A model generated the notes under the pieces. That model saw only the letters and a program-made list of their open reading frames with translations, was not told where the DNA came from and ran no database searches. A program made the position numbers and the translations under genes. A stretch of 10,497 bases of DNA from contig CAYHZL010000125.1 of the NCBI GenBank assembly GCA_964361075.1, positions 1 to 10,497 on the forward strand, written 5' to 3'. Below, one piece after another: positions 1-6,665 of the stretch (its first letter is position 1; each line of letters opens with the position of its first letter). The DNA is from CAYHZL01 sp964361075 (GTDB taxonomy: Bacteria; Bacteroidota; Ignavibacteria; UBA10030; UBA8401).

Positions 1-55
1 ACTTCTCTGTGTGAATCCGTGTTTTTTCTGTGCAATCTGTGGTTAATGTTTTACT
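1..55. repeat. Partial intergenic palindromic repeat (right half), cut by window edge
   Basis: Positions 15-28 (ATCCGTGTTTTTTC) and 33-46 (CAATCTGTGGTTAA) match the right-hand interiors of the elements at 1731-1869 and 6415-6568, in the same order and orientation. The left half lies outside the window. The terminal sequence TGCGCAACATCAG expected at the right end of that family is not recognisable after position 46. This is therefore either a degenerate copy or a relative that shares only the core. Confidence 0.6.
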
Positions 56-71
56 AAATCAAAAATATCTA

Positions 72-100
72 TTGGTTGCTATGAATTTTTCAATTATATT
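72..100 (+). promoter_or_regulatory. Weak candidate promoter for the efflux operon
   Basis: TTGGTT (72-77) and TATATT (95-100) are separated by 17 nt, resembling a sigma70-like -35/-10 pair. The -35 box is poor (TTG only). If it is used, transcription would begin at about the GTG at 106, giving a nearly leaderless first gene; that would fit the absence of a Shine-Dalgarno site there. AT-rich DNA yields such matches often, so this is only a suggestion. Confidence 0.2.
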
Positions 101-105
101 TAAAT

Positions 106-405
106 GTGAAATTTTTAGTAATCATATTCGCTGGTTATTTTTTTATCCTCTCTGTCTTTCCTTGCATGGATGTGTGTGAATCCTTAGGACTAATTAAAGA
201 AGTTCAAACACAATCTGTGCAATCATCCAATGACGGTTGCGCTCTCTTTTGCATTTGCAATTGTTGTGGAACTGTAGTTACAACTTCCATATCAACTTGT
301 ATTCTTAACACTCCTTTTGTTCATTCAACTTCCTTCATTACTTATTCAGAACATCCCTTTTCTGAATACTTCTACTCTGTTTGGCAGCCGCCAAAACAAG
401 CGTAA
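106..405 (+). CDS. DUF6660-like cysteine-rich small exported protein
   Basis: A 99-residue protein, first gene of the efflux operon. Residues 1-19 are a hydrophobic signal or anchor segment (MKFLVIIFAGYFFILSVFP), followed by Cys20 and Cys24, a cysteine cluster (C45, C49, C51, C53, C54; CxxxCxCxCC spacing), C65, and a C-terminal WQPPK motif (93-97). From memory, this layout matches the DUF6660 family, often encoded beside Cus/Czc-type RND genes in Bacteroidota. No function is established; a metal-binding envelope role is inference from the cysteines and the neighbours. The start is GTG: an in-frame TGA at 82-84 leaves no upstream alternative, and the ATG at 104 is followed directly by TGA in another frame. 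No Shine-Dalgarno site is visible, unlike the downstream genes. It ends 86 nt before czcC. An N-terminal lipoprotein at Cys20 is possible, but the preceding residues (SVFP) make a poor lipobox. Confidence 0.75.
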   Translation: MKFLVIIFAGYFFILSVFPCMDVCESLGLIKEVQTQSVQSSNDGCALFCICNCCGTVVTTSISTCILNTPFVHSTSFITYSEHPFSEYFYSVWQPPKQA

Positions 406-480
406 CACCCTCTTCTTATTCATTTCATTTTTAGTTTTTGTTCTCTCTTTGTAGAGGGAATACGATCAATCATTTATTTA

Positions 481-486
481 AAGAGG
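481..486 (+). promoter_or_regulatory. Ribosome binding site deciding the czcC start
   Basis: AAGAGG lies 5 nt before the GTG at 492. The frame is open back to a TTG at 438, but that start has no such site and would place extra non-hydrophobic residues before the signal peptide. The site therefore favours 492. Confidence 0.65.
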
Positions 487-491
487 TCAAC

Positions 492-1730
492 GTGAAAAAG
501 GCTTTTCTCGTTGTCTGTGTGTTATTGATGAATAGCAATTCAATCACAGCGCAGGCAATAAAGAATATTTCGTTGCTCGAAGCGATATCGTTGGGATTAA
601 ATAAGAATCCCGATATTCTTCTGGCACAACAAGAAATTAATTCAGCACGCGCGAGAATACTGCAAGCGGGAAGAATTCCAAATCCGGAATTAGGATTTAC
701 ATTCAACGAAATCCCTTCGGGATACAAATTTGGTTCTGCAAATGAAAAGGATATAAGCATTTCTCAGTCTTTTGAATATCCTACCAAAAGAAGCAATCGA
801 ATATCGACGGCATCGTTTGATGAACAACTTTCAATAGCGACTGTTGAGCAGATAAAAGTTCGCGTAACCGCAAACATTAAAAAATCATACATCAACGCTC
901 AATACGCACAGATTATCGTACGCAGTATTGAAACGCAGATTTCATTGTTTGTGGATTTTCAAAATATTGTTACCAATAAATACAAGACTGGTGAAACCAA
1001 ATATTTGGATGTCTTGCGCGTTGAAGTTGAAACAGCACGTTTGCAGAACGAACTTGTAGCAGCAAAGAACAACTATTTTACTGTACAAACGGAATTGAAA
1101 AATAGTATCGGAGATTCGGTTACAGTATTGTATGCGCCGGAAGATTCTCTGGTATTCACTCCAACAAGTAACAACAAAGATTCTCTTATTACTTTATATA
1201 CTCAGCGAAGCAACACACTCACACTCACCAGATTGCGGATCAACAAACAAGAGAGAGTTCTTTCACTGGCACAGACAAGTTACTATCCAGATTTTGGAGT
1301 TGGACTTGCATATCAACACAGAACTCCTTCAAATTCATTTCTTGGTGTTGAAGTAAAAGTTGCCGTGCCGTTATGGTTTTGGCAGGATCCTCAAGGTCAA
1401 GTAGAGGAAGCTTCAGCGCAATTAAGCATAGCCGAACTTCGGCAACGTTCGATAGAACGAAAAATCCGGAATAATATGAATAGTGCATACGCTAATGTTC
1501 AATCGGCTGAACAACAAGTAAAAAATTATGAACAGATACTTCAAAAAGGATTGAACGGCATTTTGACTGTTGCACTGACTCAATACCGCAACAATCAACT
1601 TGATCTTTTGAATCTTTTCGACGTGTACCGAACATACCGGACAACGCAAACGGAGTATATTCGTTCGGTAGCAAACTATCAACGCGCGCTTGCAGAATTT
1701 GAAGTCGCGGTTGAAATTCCCATTGAATAA
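492..1730 (+). CDS. czcC: CzcC/TolC-type outer-membrane efflux channel
   Basis: A 412-residue outer-membrane factor that would form the trimeric exit duct of the tripartite metal pump encoded with it. The start chosen is GTG 492, which has an AAGAGG site 5 nt upstream and begins a classic signal peptide (MKKAFLVVCVLLM..., cleavage likely after Ala20). After it come typical features of the OEP (outer membrane efflux protein) family: an amphipathic 'LLEAISLGLNKNPDI' helix start, 'GRIPNPELGF', and 'ISQSFEYPTKR', which resembles the CzcC/CusC 'SQ-hydrophobic-E-hydrophobic-P-x-KR' segment. Long coiled-coil-rich helices follow, including a second OEP repeat in the C-terminal half with 'GVGLAYQHR' and 'VKVAVPLWFW'. 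Length is normal for the family (about 400-450). The TAA stop lies inside a 7-bp direct repeat flanking the mobile element that begins at the next base. Family assignment is firm; the exact metal is not determinable from this subunit. Confidence 0.88.
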   Translation: MKKAFLVVCVLLMNSNSITAQAIKNISLLEAISLGLNKNPDILLAQQEINSARARILQAGRIPNPELGFTFNEIPSGYKFGSANEKDISISQSFEYPTKRSNRISTASFDEQLSIATVEQIKVRVTANIKKSYINAQYAQIIVRSIETQISLFVDFQNIVTNKYKTGETKYLDVLRVEVETARLQNELVAAKNNYFTVQTELKNSIGDSVTVLYAPEDSLVFTPTSNNKDSLITLYTQRSNTLTLTRLRINKQERVLSLAQTSYYPDFGVGLAYQHRTPSNSFLGVEVKVAVPLWFWQDPQGQVEEASAQLSIAELRQRSIERKIRNNMNSAYANVQSAEQQVKNYEQILQKGLNGILTVALTQYRNNQLDLLNLFDVYRTYRTTQTEYIRSVANYQRALAEFEVAVEIPIE

Positions 1731-1869
1731 CTGATGTTGCGCACAAGTACAGAAAAAAACATTCACCACGGATTGCACGGTAAAAACGCGGATTTTCACA
1801 GATTTTATCAGTGTTTTTCCGTTATATTCCGTGTCATCCGTGGTTAAATAACACATTTGCGTAACACAG
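1731..1869. mobile_element. MITE-like element, copy 1 (139 bp, 13-bp TIR, 7-bp TSD)
   Basis: The left end CTGATGTTGCGCA (1731-1743) and the right end TGCGTAACACAG (1858-1869) are inverted repeats with one substitution and one missing base. The element is bounded by perfect direct repeats TGAATAA (1724-1730 and 1870-1876), as expected of a target-site duplication. Its interior is a long imperfect palindrome: ACCACGGAT (1765-1773) pairs exactly with ATCCGTGGT (1836-1844), and a central hairpin is formed by CACAGAT/ATCAGTG around 1797-1813. It has no coding capacity. It belongs to the same family as 6415-6568: the ends match and AAAACATTCACCACG is shared. It separates czcC from czcB; without it and one duplication the gap would be 20 nt. 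Which transposase mobilises it is unknown. Confidence 0.82.
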
Positions 1870-1896
1870 TGAATAATAATAATTTTTGAGGACAGA

Positions 1897-3027
1897 ATGA
1901 AGACAATGACGAAACACAAAATGAGATATATGTTCTATATCATCTTCGCAATTATTTTTATCGGATGCGGGAAAAAAGAGAATAAAGCGAATGAGACGGA
2001 ACCAAACGAACATCACGAGGAAGAAACCCATTCCATAATTGTGCACCTCGATAAACATAAAGTTTTTCACGCCGGAATAAAAACTGAAATCGTGAAGGAA
2101 AAATCAATTGCCGTTCCTCTGACGTTACCGGGGAAAGTAGGATTTGATGAACGCAAAATTGCTCACATCACTTCCCGTATTTCAGGACGCATTGAGAAAT
2201 TAAACGCTTATACCAATGATAATATTACAGCAAAAGCAATTGTCGCTGAGTTATACAGTCAGGATTTTATTGCACTGCAATACGAATTTTTACAGGCGGT
2301 CGAACGCGTAGAACGCGCTCAACAAGGCAATCGTGAAGAACTATCAACGGCAAAGTCTCTGTATGAATCGGCAAAACAAAAATTGACTATTCTTGAATTG
2401 CCCGAAATCGAAATAAATGAATTGGCTTCAACAAAAATTCCGAAACAGTATTATCCCATCCGCGCACCGTTTTCAGGAACAATTCTTGGAAGCACAGTAA
2501 AAAAAGGAGTGTTTCTCCAAGCCGGCGCTGAATTATTTGACTTTGCCGATCTTTCGACAGTATGGGTATTGGCAGATGTATATGAGCGTGATTTACTGCG
2601 CGTTCGCACAGGAATGAAAGCGGAAGTGTCAACATCGTTTTATCCTGAATCATTCTATGGAACCATAACAAGTATCTATAATGTCGTTGATGAAAAATCA
2701 AGAACTGTAAAAGCGCGAATAGAACTCAATAACAGTTCAAGAAAATTGAAACCCGAAATGTTTTGTTCGGTAAAGATTCAAACACAATTCGGAAAAGAAA
2801 CAATTAAGATTCCATCTACTGCATTGATGGGTGAAACGGAAAAACACTTTGTCTTCATCGCCATTAACGATACGACATTTGAACGACGCGATGTAAGAAC
2901 AGGGGTGGAAACAAAAGAATTTGCCGAAGTGGTTGACGGTCTGTTGATCGGAGAGAGAATCGTGATCAATGGCGGATTTTTTCTGAAATCGGAACTTGCC
3001 AAAGAAACATTTGGAGAGGAGCATTGA
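1897..3027 (+). CDS. czcB: CzcB-type RND periplasmic adaptor (membrane fusion lipoprotein)
   Basis: A 376-residue adaptor linking the inner-membrane pump to the outer-membrane channel. Residues 13-24 form a hydrophobic export segment ending in a lipobox (FIGC, Cys24), so it is probably a lipoprotein. A short His/Glu-rich stretch follows (H39, H40, H45, H50, H54, H58), as in several metal-pump adaptors, and may bind metal (inference). The family core is clear: 'SRISGRIEKL' begins the barrel-sandwich/lipoyl half, 'LYSQDFIALQYEFLQAVERV' starts the hairpin helices, 'IRAPFSGTILGSTVKKG' closes the lipoyl domain, 'FADLSTVWVLADVYERD' begins the beta-barrel, and the membrane-proximal domain ends the protein. 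The ATG at 1897 has GAGGA 4 nt upstream; ATGs at 1906 and 1921 are alternatives, but both are farther from that site. It ends 4 nt before czcA, implying coupled translation. Confidence 0.88.
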   Translation: MKTMTKHKMRYMFYIIFAIIFIGCGKKENKANETEPNEHHEEETHSIIVHLDKHKVFHAGIKTEIVKEKSIAVPLTLPGKVGFDERKIAHITSRISGRIEKLNAYTNDNITAKAIVAELYSQDFIALQYEFLQAVERVERAQQGNREELSTAKSLYESAKQKLTILELPEIEINELASTKIPKQYYPIRAPFSGTILGSTVKKGVFLQAGAELFDFADLSTVWVLADVYERDLLRVRTGMKAEVSTSFYPESFYGTITSIYNVVDEKSRTVKARIELNNSSRKLKPEMFCSVKIQTQFGKETIKIPSTALMGETEKHFVFIAINDTTFERRDVRTGVETKEFAEVVDGLLIGERIVINGGFFLKSELAKETFGEEH

Positions 3028-3031
3028 GTAT

Positions 3032-6000
3032 ATGATAAACCGAATTATAGAATTTTCACTCAAACAACGATTATTAGTCGTTGCAATGATTGTCCTTATC
3101 ATTGCTATTGGATTACGTTCATTGAATAATCTACCCATAGATGCTTTTCCAGATGTAACAAACGTGCAGGTGCAAATAATTACAGAAGCACCCGGACTTT
3201 CACCTGTTGAAGTTGAGAAGTTGGTAACATTTCCTGTCGAAAATTCAATGAATGGTCTGCCGAGACTCAGCGAAGTTCGTTCCATTTCAAAGTTTGGTCT
3301 CGCCGTCGTTACCGTTGTCTTTGAAGATGGAGTTGATATTTATTTTGCGCGTCAACTTGTGTTAGAACGTCTTCAACGCGTAAAAAAAAATCTCCCTCCA
3401 ACAGTCCCCGAACCCGAAATGGGTCCGATCACTTCCGGTATGGGAGAAATTTATCAATATTTTCTTGAAAGCGACAGTGTGGATCTGATGGGGTTGCGAA
3501 CAATACAAGATTGGGTCATTAAACCGCAACTACGAACTGTGCCGGGAGTAACCGAGGTAAATAGTTTTGGCGGAATGGTGAAACAATACCAAATATTGAT
3601 TGAACCGGAAAAACTTCTTTCCTATAAATTATCCCTGCAAGATGTGTTTGAAGTGGTGGAAAAAAACAACAGCGTTTCCGGCGGAAATTTTCTCGAACAT
3701 TCATCCGAGCAATATATTATCCGCGGAATTGGTTTGGCAAAAAACGAACGCGATCTTGAAAATATTGTCGTAAAGAATGAAAACGGAACGCCGATCTATA
3801 TTCGTAATATTGCCAAAGTACAACTTGGCGCAGAGGTCAGGCAAGGTGCAGTAGTTATGCAGGGACGTGGTGAAGTAGCGGCAGCAATCGTAATGATGTT
3901 GAAAGGCGAGAATAGCCGCAAAGTAATTGAACGAGTGAAAAAGAAAGTGGAAGAGATCAATAAAACACTTCCTCCGCATGTCAAGATTCACGCCTATTAT
4001 GACCAAACAGATTTGGTAAACAAAACTATCACAACGGTAAAAACAAATCTTGTTGAAGGAGGTCTTCTTGTCTTTGCCGTTCTATTAATTTTTCTTGGTG
4101 ATGTACGAGGCGGCTTGATCGTTGCTTCATCAATTCCGCTTTCAATGATGTTTGCTTTTATCGGAATGGAATGGCTGAAACTCTCCGCAAATCTGATGAG
4201 TCTCGGTGCAATCGATTTTGGAATGATCGTGGATGGTTCTGTTGTAATGGTGGAAAACTTTGAACGAAAACTATTACATAAAAATCCGAAGAAGACTAAA
4301 ATTCAGATCATTGAAGAAGCGGCAAAAGAGGTTGGGCGACCGATCTTATTTGGCATTCTTATTATCATTGCAGTCTATCTTCCAATCCTTACGTTAGAAG
4401 GAATTGAAGGAAAAATGTTTGTGCCAATGGCGATCACTGTTGTGGTTGCTCTCATTGGATCACTCATTTTAACGCTCACATTCGTTCCGGTTCTTAGTTC
4501 TCTTTTCCTGAAAGAAAAAACAAAACACACGGAACCCAAAATGACGATATGGCTGCGGAGACATTATACAACCTTATTAGAAAAAACATTCAAACGGAAA
4601 TGGATTGTGCTTTCCTCTGCCATTGCATTGTTTGCAGTCTCTCTTTCAGTGATACCGTTGCTTGGAACAGAATTCATTCCCGAACTGGATGAAGAAGCGA
4701 TATTGATTCAGCCAATTCGTATGCCAAGTATTTCTCTGACTGAATCCATTGAGATGGAGAAAAAAGTCCAAAAAATATTAATGCAGTTTCCAGAAGTGGA
4801 ATTTGTTGTCGGTCGTCTTGGTCGTCCTGATATTGCAACCGATCCGATGGGAGTGAATTTGAGTGATATTTATGTAACACTCAAACCAAAATCAGAATGG
4901 AAAACAGCGGAGACCAAAGAGGAATTGGTAGAAAAAATGGTTGAAGAATTACAGCACGTTCCCGGAGTAAATTTCAACATCACACAGCCGATTGCGATGC
5001 GCGTTGATGAATTAGTCTCCGGTGTGAAGTCTGATATTGCAATTAAAATATTCGGCGACGATCTTGCAATGCTGAAACAAAAAGCAGATGAGATTGCCGC
5101 TGTAGTGAGAAAAGTTCAAGGAGCGGCGGATGTTACGACCGAACAAATTTCCGGTCAGCCGTATCTCAATATCTATTTTGATCGAGATGCAATTGCACGA
5201 TATGGATTGAATATTTCCGATGTGCAGCAAGTTGTTGAAATTGCGATTGGGGGCAAAGCGGCAACGGAAATATTTGAAGGGCAAGCGCGATTCGATGTCG
5301 TTGTCCGTTACCCGGAAAATAAACGGAGTGATATTCAATCAATTGAAAATTCGCTTGTGCATTTACCTTCCGGAGGAAATATTCCGTTAAGCGAAGTTGC
5401 CAAAGTTGTCGCAGAAGAAGGACCGGTGCAAGTGAGCCGCGAGTTTGGACAACGCAGAATCGTTATTGAATGTAATGTTCGCGGAACCGACATCGGTAGT
5501 TTTGTTGCAGATGCAAAAAAGAATATTGAATCAAAAGTAACACTTCCCGCCGGATATTACATTACGTGGGGCGGACAATTCCAAAATCAGGAAAGTGCGA
5601 CTCAACGATTGTTGGTCGTGGTTCCGCTTTCAATCTTCTTAATTTTCATTTTACTTTTTACGACGTTTGGAAATTTACGTCATTCATTTTTGATTTTGTT
5701 GAACCTGCCGTTCGCATTGAGCGGTGGAATTTTTGCATTACTCGTTCGGGATTTACATCTCAGCGTTTCTGCGTTGATTGGTTTTATCGCGTTATTTGGC
5801 GTTGCTGTGTTAAACGGCGTTGTGTTGATTTCATACATCAATCAGTTATTAAAAGAAGGACACGAACTTGAATTTGCCATCATCAAAGGTGCGGCAGATA
5901 GGTTGCGTCCTGTATTAATGACTGCACTTGTTGCGAGTCTTGGTTTTATTCCAATGGCATTATCTCACGGCACCGGTGCGGAAGTACAGCGTCCGCTTGC

Positions 6001-6106
6001 CACGGTTGTCATCGGAGGATTAGTTACTTCAACGTTGCTCACATTATTTGTTCTGCCGATTTTATACAGTATCATTGAAAAACGAAACGTGGGGCAAAAG
6101 TTTTGA
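3032..6106 (+). CDS. czcA: CzcA-type heavy-metal RND efflux pump (HME-RND)
   Basis: A 1024-residue inner-membrane proton/metal antiporter, the energised part of the CzcCBA-type complex. The start at ATG 3032 follows the czcB stop by 4 nt, with GGAG (3018-3021) upstream; the frame is open further back, but inside czcB. TM1 is at about 14-28, followed by the family signature 'LPIDAFPDVTNVQVQI'. A second TM group starts near residue 340, and the last TM group runs from about 863 to the C terminus with 'GVAVLNGVVLISYIN' (923-937). The TM4 proton-relay motif DFGxxxDG...E has Asp395, Asp401 and Glu408, the same spacing as the charged residues known in Cupriavidus CzcA. 'QPIAMRVDELVSGVKSDIAIKIFGDD' fits CzcA-like rather than CusA-like pumps. 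Export of divalent cations (Zn/Co/Cd/Ni range) is therefore more likely than Cu/Ag, but the exact ion cannot be fixed. Length is normal and no residue appears missing. Confidence 0.92.
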   Translation: MINRIIEFSLKQRLLVVAMIVLIIAIGLRSLNNLPIDAFPDVTNVQVQIITEAPGLSPVEVEKLVTFPVENSMNGLPRLSEVRSISKFGLAVVTVVFEDGVDIYFARQLVLERLQRVKKNLPPTVPEPEMGPITSGMGEIYQYFLESDSVDLMGLRTIQDWVIKPQLRTVPGVTEVNSFGGMVKQYQILIEPEKLLSYKLSLQDVFEVVEKNNSVSGGNFLEHSSEQYIIRGIGLAKNERDLENIVVKNENGTPIYIRNIAKVQLGAEVRQGAVVMQGRGEVAAAIVMMLKGENSRKVIERVKKKVEEINKTLPPHVKIHAYYDQTDLVNKTITTVKTNLVEGGLLVFAVLLIFLGDVRGGLIVASSIPLSMMFAFIGMEWLKLSANLMSLGAIDFGMIVDGSVVMVENFERKLLHKNPKKTKIQIIEEAAKEVGRPILFGILIIIAVYLPILTLEGIEGKMFVPMAITVVVALIGSLILTLTFVPVLSSLFLKEKTKHTEPKMTIWLRRHYTTLLEKTFKRKWIVLSSAIALFAVSLSVIPLLGTEFIPELDEEAILIQPIRMPSISLTESIEMEKKVQKILMQFPEVEFVVGRLGRPDIATDPMGVNLSDIYVTLKPKSEWKTAETKEELVEKMVEELQHVPGVNFNITQPIAMRVDELVSGVKSDIAIKIFGDDLAMLKQKADEIAAVVRKVQGAADVTTEQISGQPYLNIYFDRDAIARYGLNISDVQQVVEIAIGGKAATEIFEGQARFDVVVRYPENKRSDIQSIENSLVHLPSGGNIPLSEVAKVVAEEGPVQVSREFGQRRIVIECNVRGTDIGSFVADAKKNIESKVTLPAGYYITWGGQFQNQESATQRLLVVVPLSIFLIFILLFTTFGNLRHSFLILLNLPFALSGGIFALLVRDLHLSVSALIGFIALFGVAVLNGVVLISYINQLLKEGHELEFAIIKGAADRLRPVLMTALVASLGFIPMALSHGTGAEVQRPLATVVIGGLVTSTLLTLFVLPILYSIIEKRNVGQKF

Positions 6107-6122
6107 AAGAGATCATTCTTTA

Positions 6123-6307
6123 GGACATCTCTTAAAACTCACGAATGAATAAAAATAGAACACTGATGACACGGATTAAACGGATTAATACGGATTTTAT
6201 CAGTGAAAATCAGTCCCATCAGTGTTATCTCCCGAAGGGATGGTGGCGAAGCCATCCCTTCGGGACTTCGCTCACGTGTTCCATTAAATTAGTTTTTAGA
6301 GATGCCC
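6123..6307. mobile_element. MITE-like element of a second family (185 bp, 17-bp TIR, 4-bp TSD)
   Basis: GGACATCTCTTAAAACT (6123-6139) and AGTTTTTAGAGATGCCC (6291-6307) are inverted repeats matching at 15 of 17 positions. They are flanked by the direct repeat TTTA (6119-6122 and 6308-6311). Inside are an inverted pair AACACTGATG (6159-6168) / CATCAGTGTT (6217-6226), three near-tandem ACGGATT units at about 9-10 bp spacing (6171-6197), and a perfect 14-bp hairpin (6230-6265). It lies 16 nt after the czcA stop. An ORF across it (6145-6360) is an artefact of the repeat. The 4-bp duplication alone is weak evidence; the terminal repeats are strong. Confidence 0.7.
6230..6265. repeat. Perfect 14-bp stem hairpin inside the second-family element
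   Basis: TCCCGAAGGGATGG (6230-6243) pairs without mismatch with CCATCCCTTCGGGA (6252-6265) around the 8-nt loop TGGCGAAG. It could block 3' exonucleases or stall polymerase after the efflux operon. No T-run follows, so it is not a classical Rho-independent terminator. It appears to be an internal module of the surrounding element. Confidence 0.8.
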
Positions 6308-6414
6308 TTTATTTTGTTTGTATCGCTCTATGTATTGGTGTAACTTATTTAAGTAATTAATTAATGTAATTGATGTCTCACGCCGATAGTAATAGTATCT
6401 TTCTTACTTAATAT

Positions 6415-6568
6415 CTAATGTTACGCAAAAAAACATGGAAGAAAACATTCACCACGAATAACACGGAAAAAAAACGAATATTCACAGATCGTTATCCGTG
6501 TTTTTCCGTAACAATCTGTGTTATCTGTGGTTAAAGTTCTCTCTCTCTCTCTCTCTGCGCAACATCAG
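6415..6568. mobile_element. MITE-like element, copy 2 (154 bp, 13-bp TIR, 7-bp TSD)
   Basis: The left end CTAATGTTACGCA (6415-6427) and the right end TGCGCAACATCAG (6556-6568) are inverted repeats matching at 11 of 13 positions. The right end is the exact reverse complement of the left end of the copy at 1731. Perfect direct repeats TTAATAT abut both ends (6408-6414 and 6569-6575). The interior shares AAAACATTCACCACG with copy 1 and folds on itself, for example ACGGAAAAA (6463-6471) with TTTTTCCGT (6501-6509). Near the right end is a (TC)9 run (6538-6556) absent from copy 1. No coding capacity. Confidence 0.82.
6538..6556. repeat. (TC)9 dinucleotide run
   Basis: A 19-nt alternating TC tract lies inside mobile-element copy 2, directly before its right terminal repeat. 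Such tracts can change length by slippage. Here it lies about 50 nt upstream of the candidate -35 box of the next gene, so any effect on expression is speculative. Confidence 0.8.
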
Positions 6569-6603
6569 TTAATATATTAACGGAAGTGTTGATTTGATTG
6601 TGT

Positions 6604-6632
6604 TTGAGGAAAAATCATCGTCTAATTATATT
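6604..6632 (+). promoter_or_regulatory. Candidate promoter of the secreted TIM-barrel protein
   Basis: TTGAGG (6604-6609) and TATATT (6627-6632) are separated by 17 nt. The -10 box matches the sigma70 consensus at 5 of 6 bases and the -35 box at 4 of 6. A start about 7 nt later would leave a leader of some 26 nt containing the ribosome site at 6653-6657. It lies just outside the mobile element. The evidence is base matching only. Confidence 0.3.
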
Positions 6633-6652
6633 GTAACTCAATTCATAATTTC

Positions 6653-6657
6653 AGGAG
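6653..6657 (+). promoter_or_regulatory. Shine-Dalgarno site AGGAG
   Basis: AGGAG ends 8 nt before the ATG at 6666, optimal spacing. It fixes that start and shows that the organism uses Shine-Dalgarno initiation. Confidence 0.7.
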
Positions 6658-6665
6658 AATAACTT

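Noticed and set aside
438..491. Upstream TTG start for the outer-membrane channel
   Set aside because: The GTG at 492 has AAGAGG at good spacing and starts a clean signal peptide. The extra 18 residues are non-hydrophobic and lack a ribosome site.
1422..1919. A 165-codon antisense frame
   Set aside because: It is antisense to the conserved czcC 3' end and crosses the mobile element at 1731-1869. Its composition (Cys/Phe/Ile-rich) is typical of a reverse shadow.
2996..3031. Upstream TTG start for the RND pump inside czcB
   Set aside because: The ATG at 3032 gives the family's typical N terminus (MINRIIEFSLKQRLL), is preceded by GGAG, and lies 4 nt after the czcB stop.
2737..3285. A 182-codon antisense frame across the czcB-czcA junction
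   Set aside because: Both underlying sense genes match well-known families along their full length; the antisense product has no recognisable motif.
6170..6198. Repeated CACGGATT units as a possible CRISPR array
   Set aside because: The units are only 7-8 bp at about 9-10 bp spacing, with no room for spacers and no cas genes nearby. They sit inside a TIR-bounded element.
6230..6265. Strong hairpin as a Rho-independent terminator of the efflux operon
   Set aside because: No T-run follows the stem, and the hairpin is an internal part of a mobile-element-like repeat. A termination effect is possible but not supported as a dedicated terminator.
6145..6360. A 71-codon open frame after the pump gene
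   Set aside because: It runs through the terminal repeats, ACGGATT units and hairpin of the element at 6123-6307. It has no ribosome site and no recognisable protein character.
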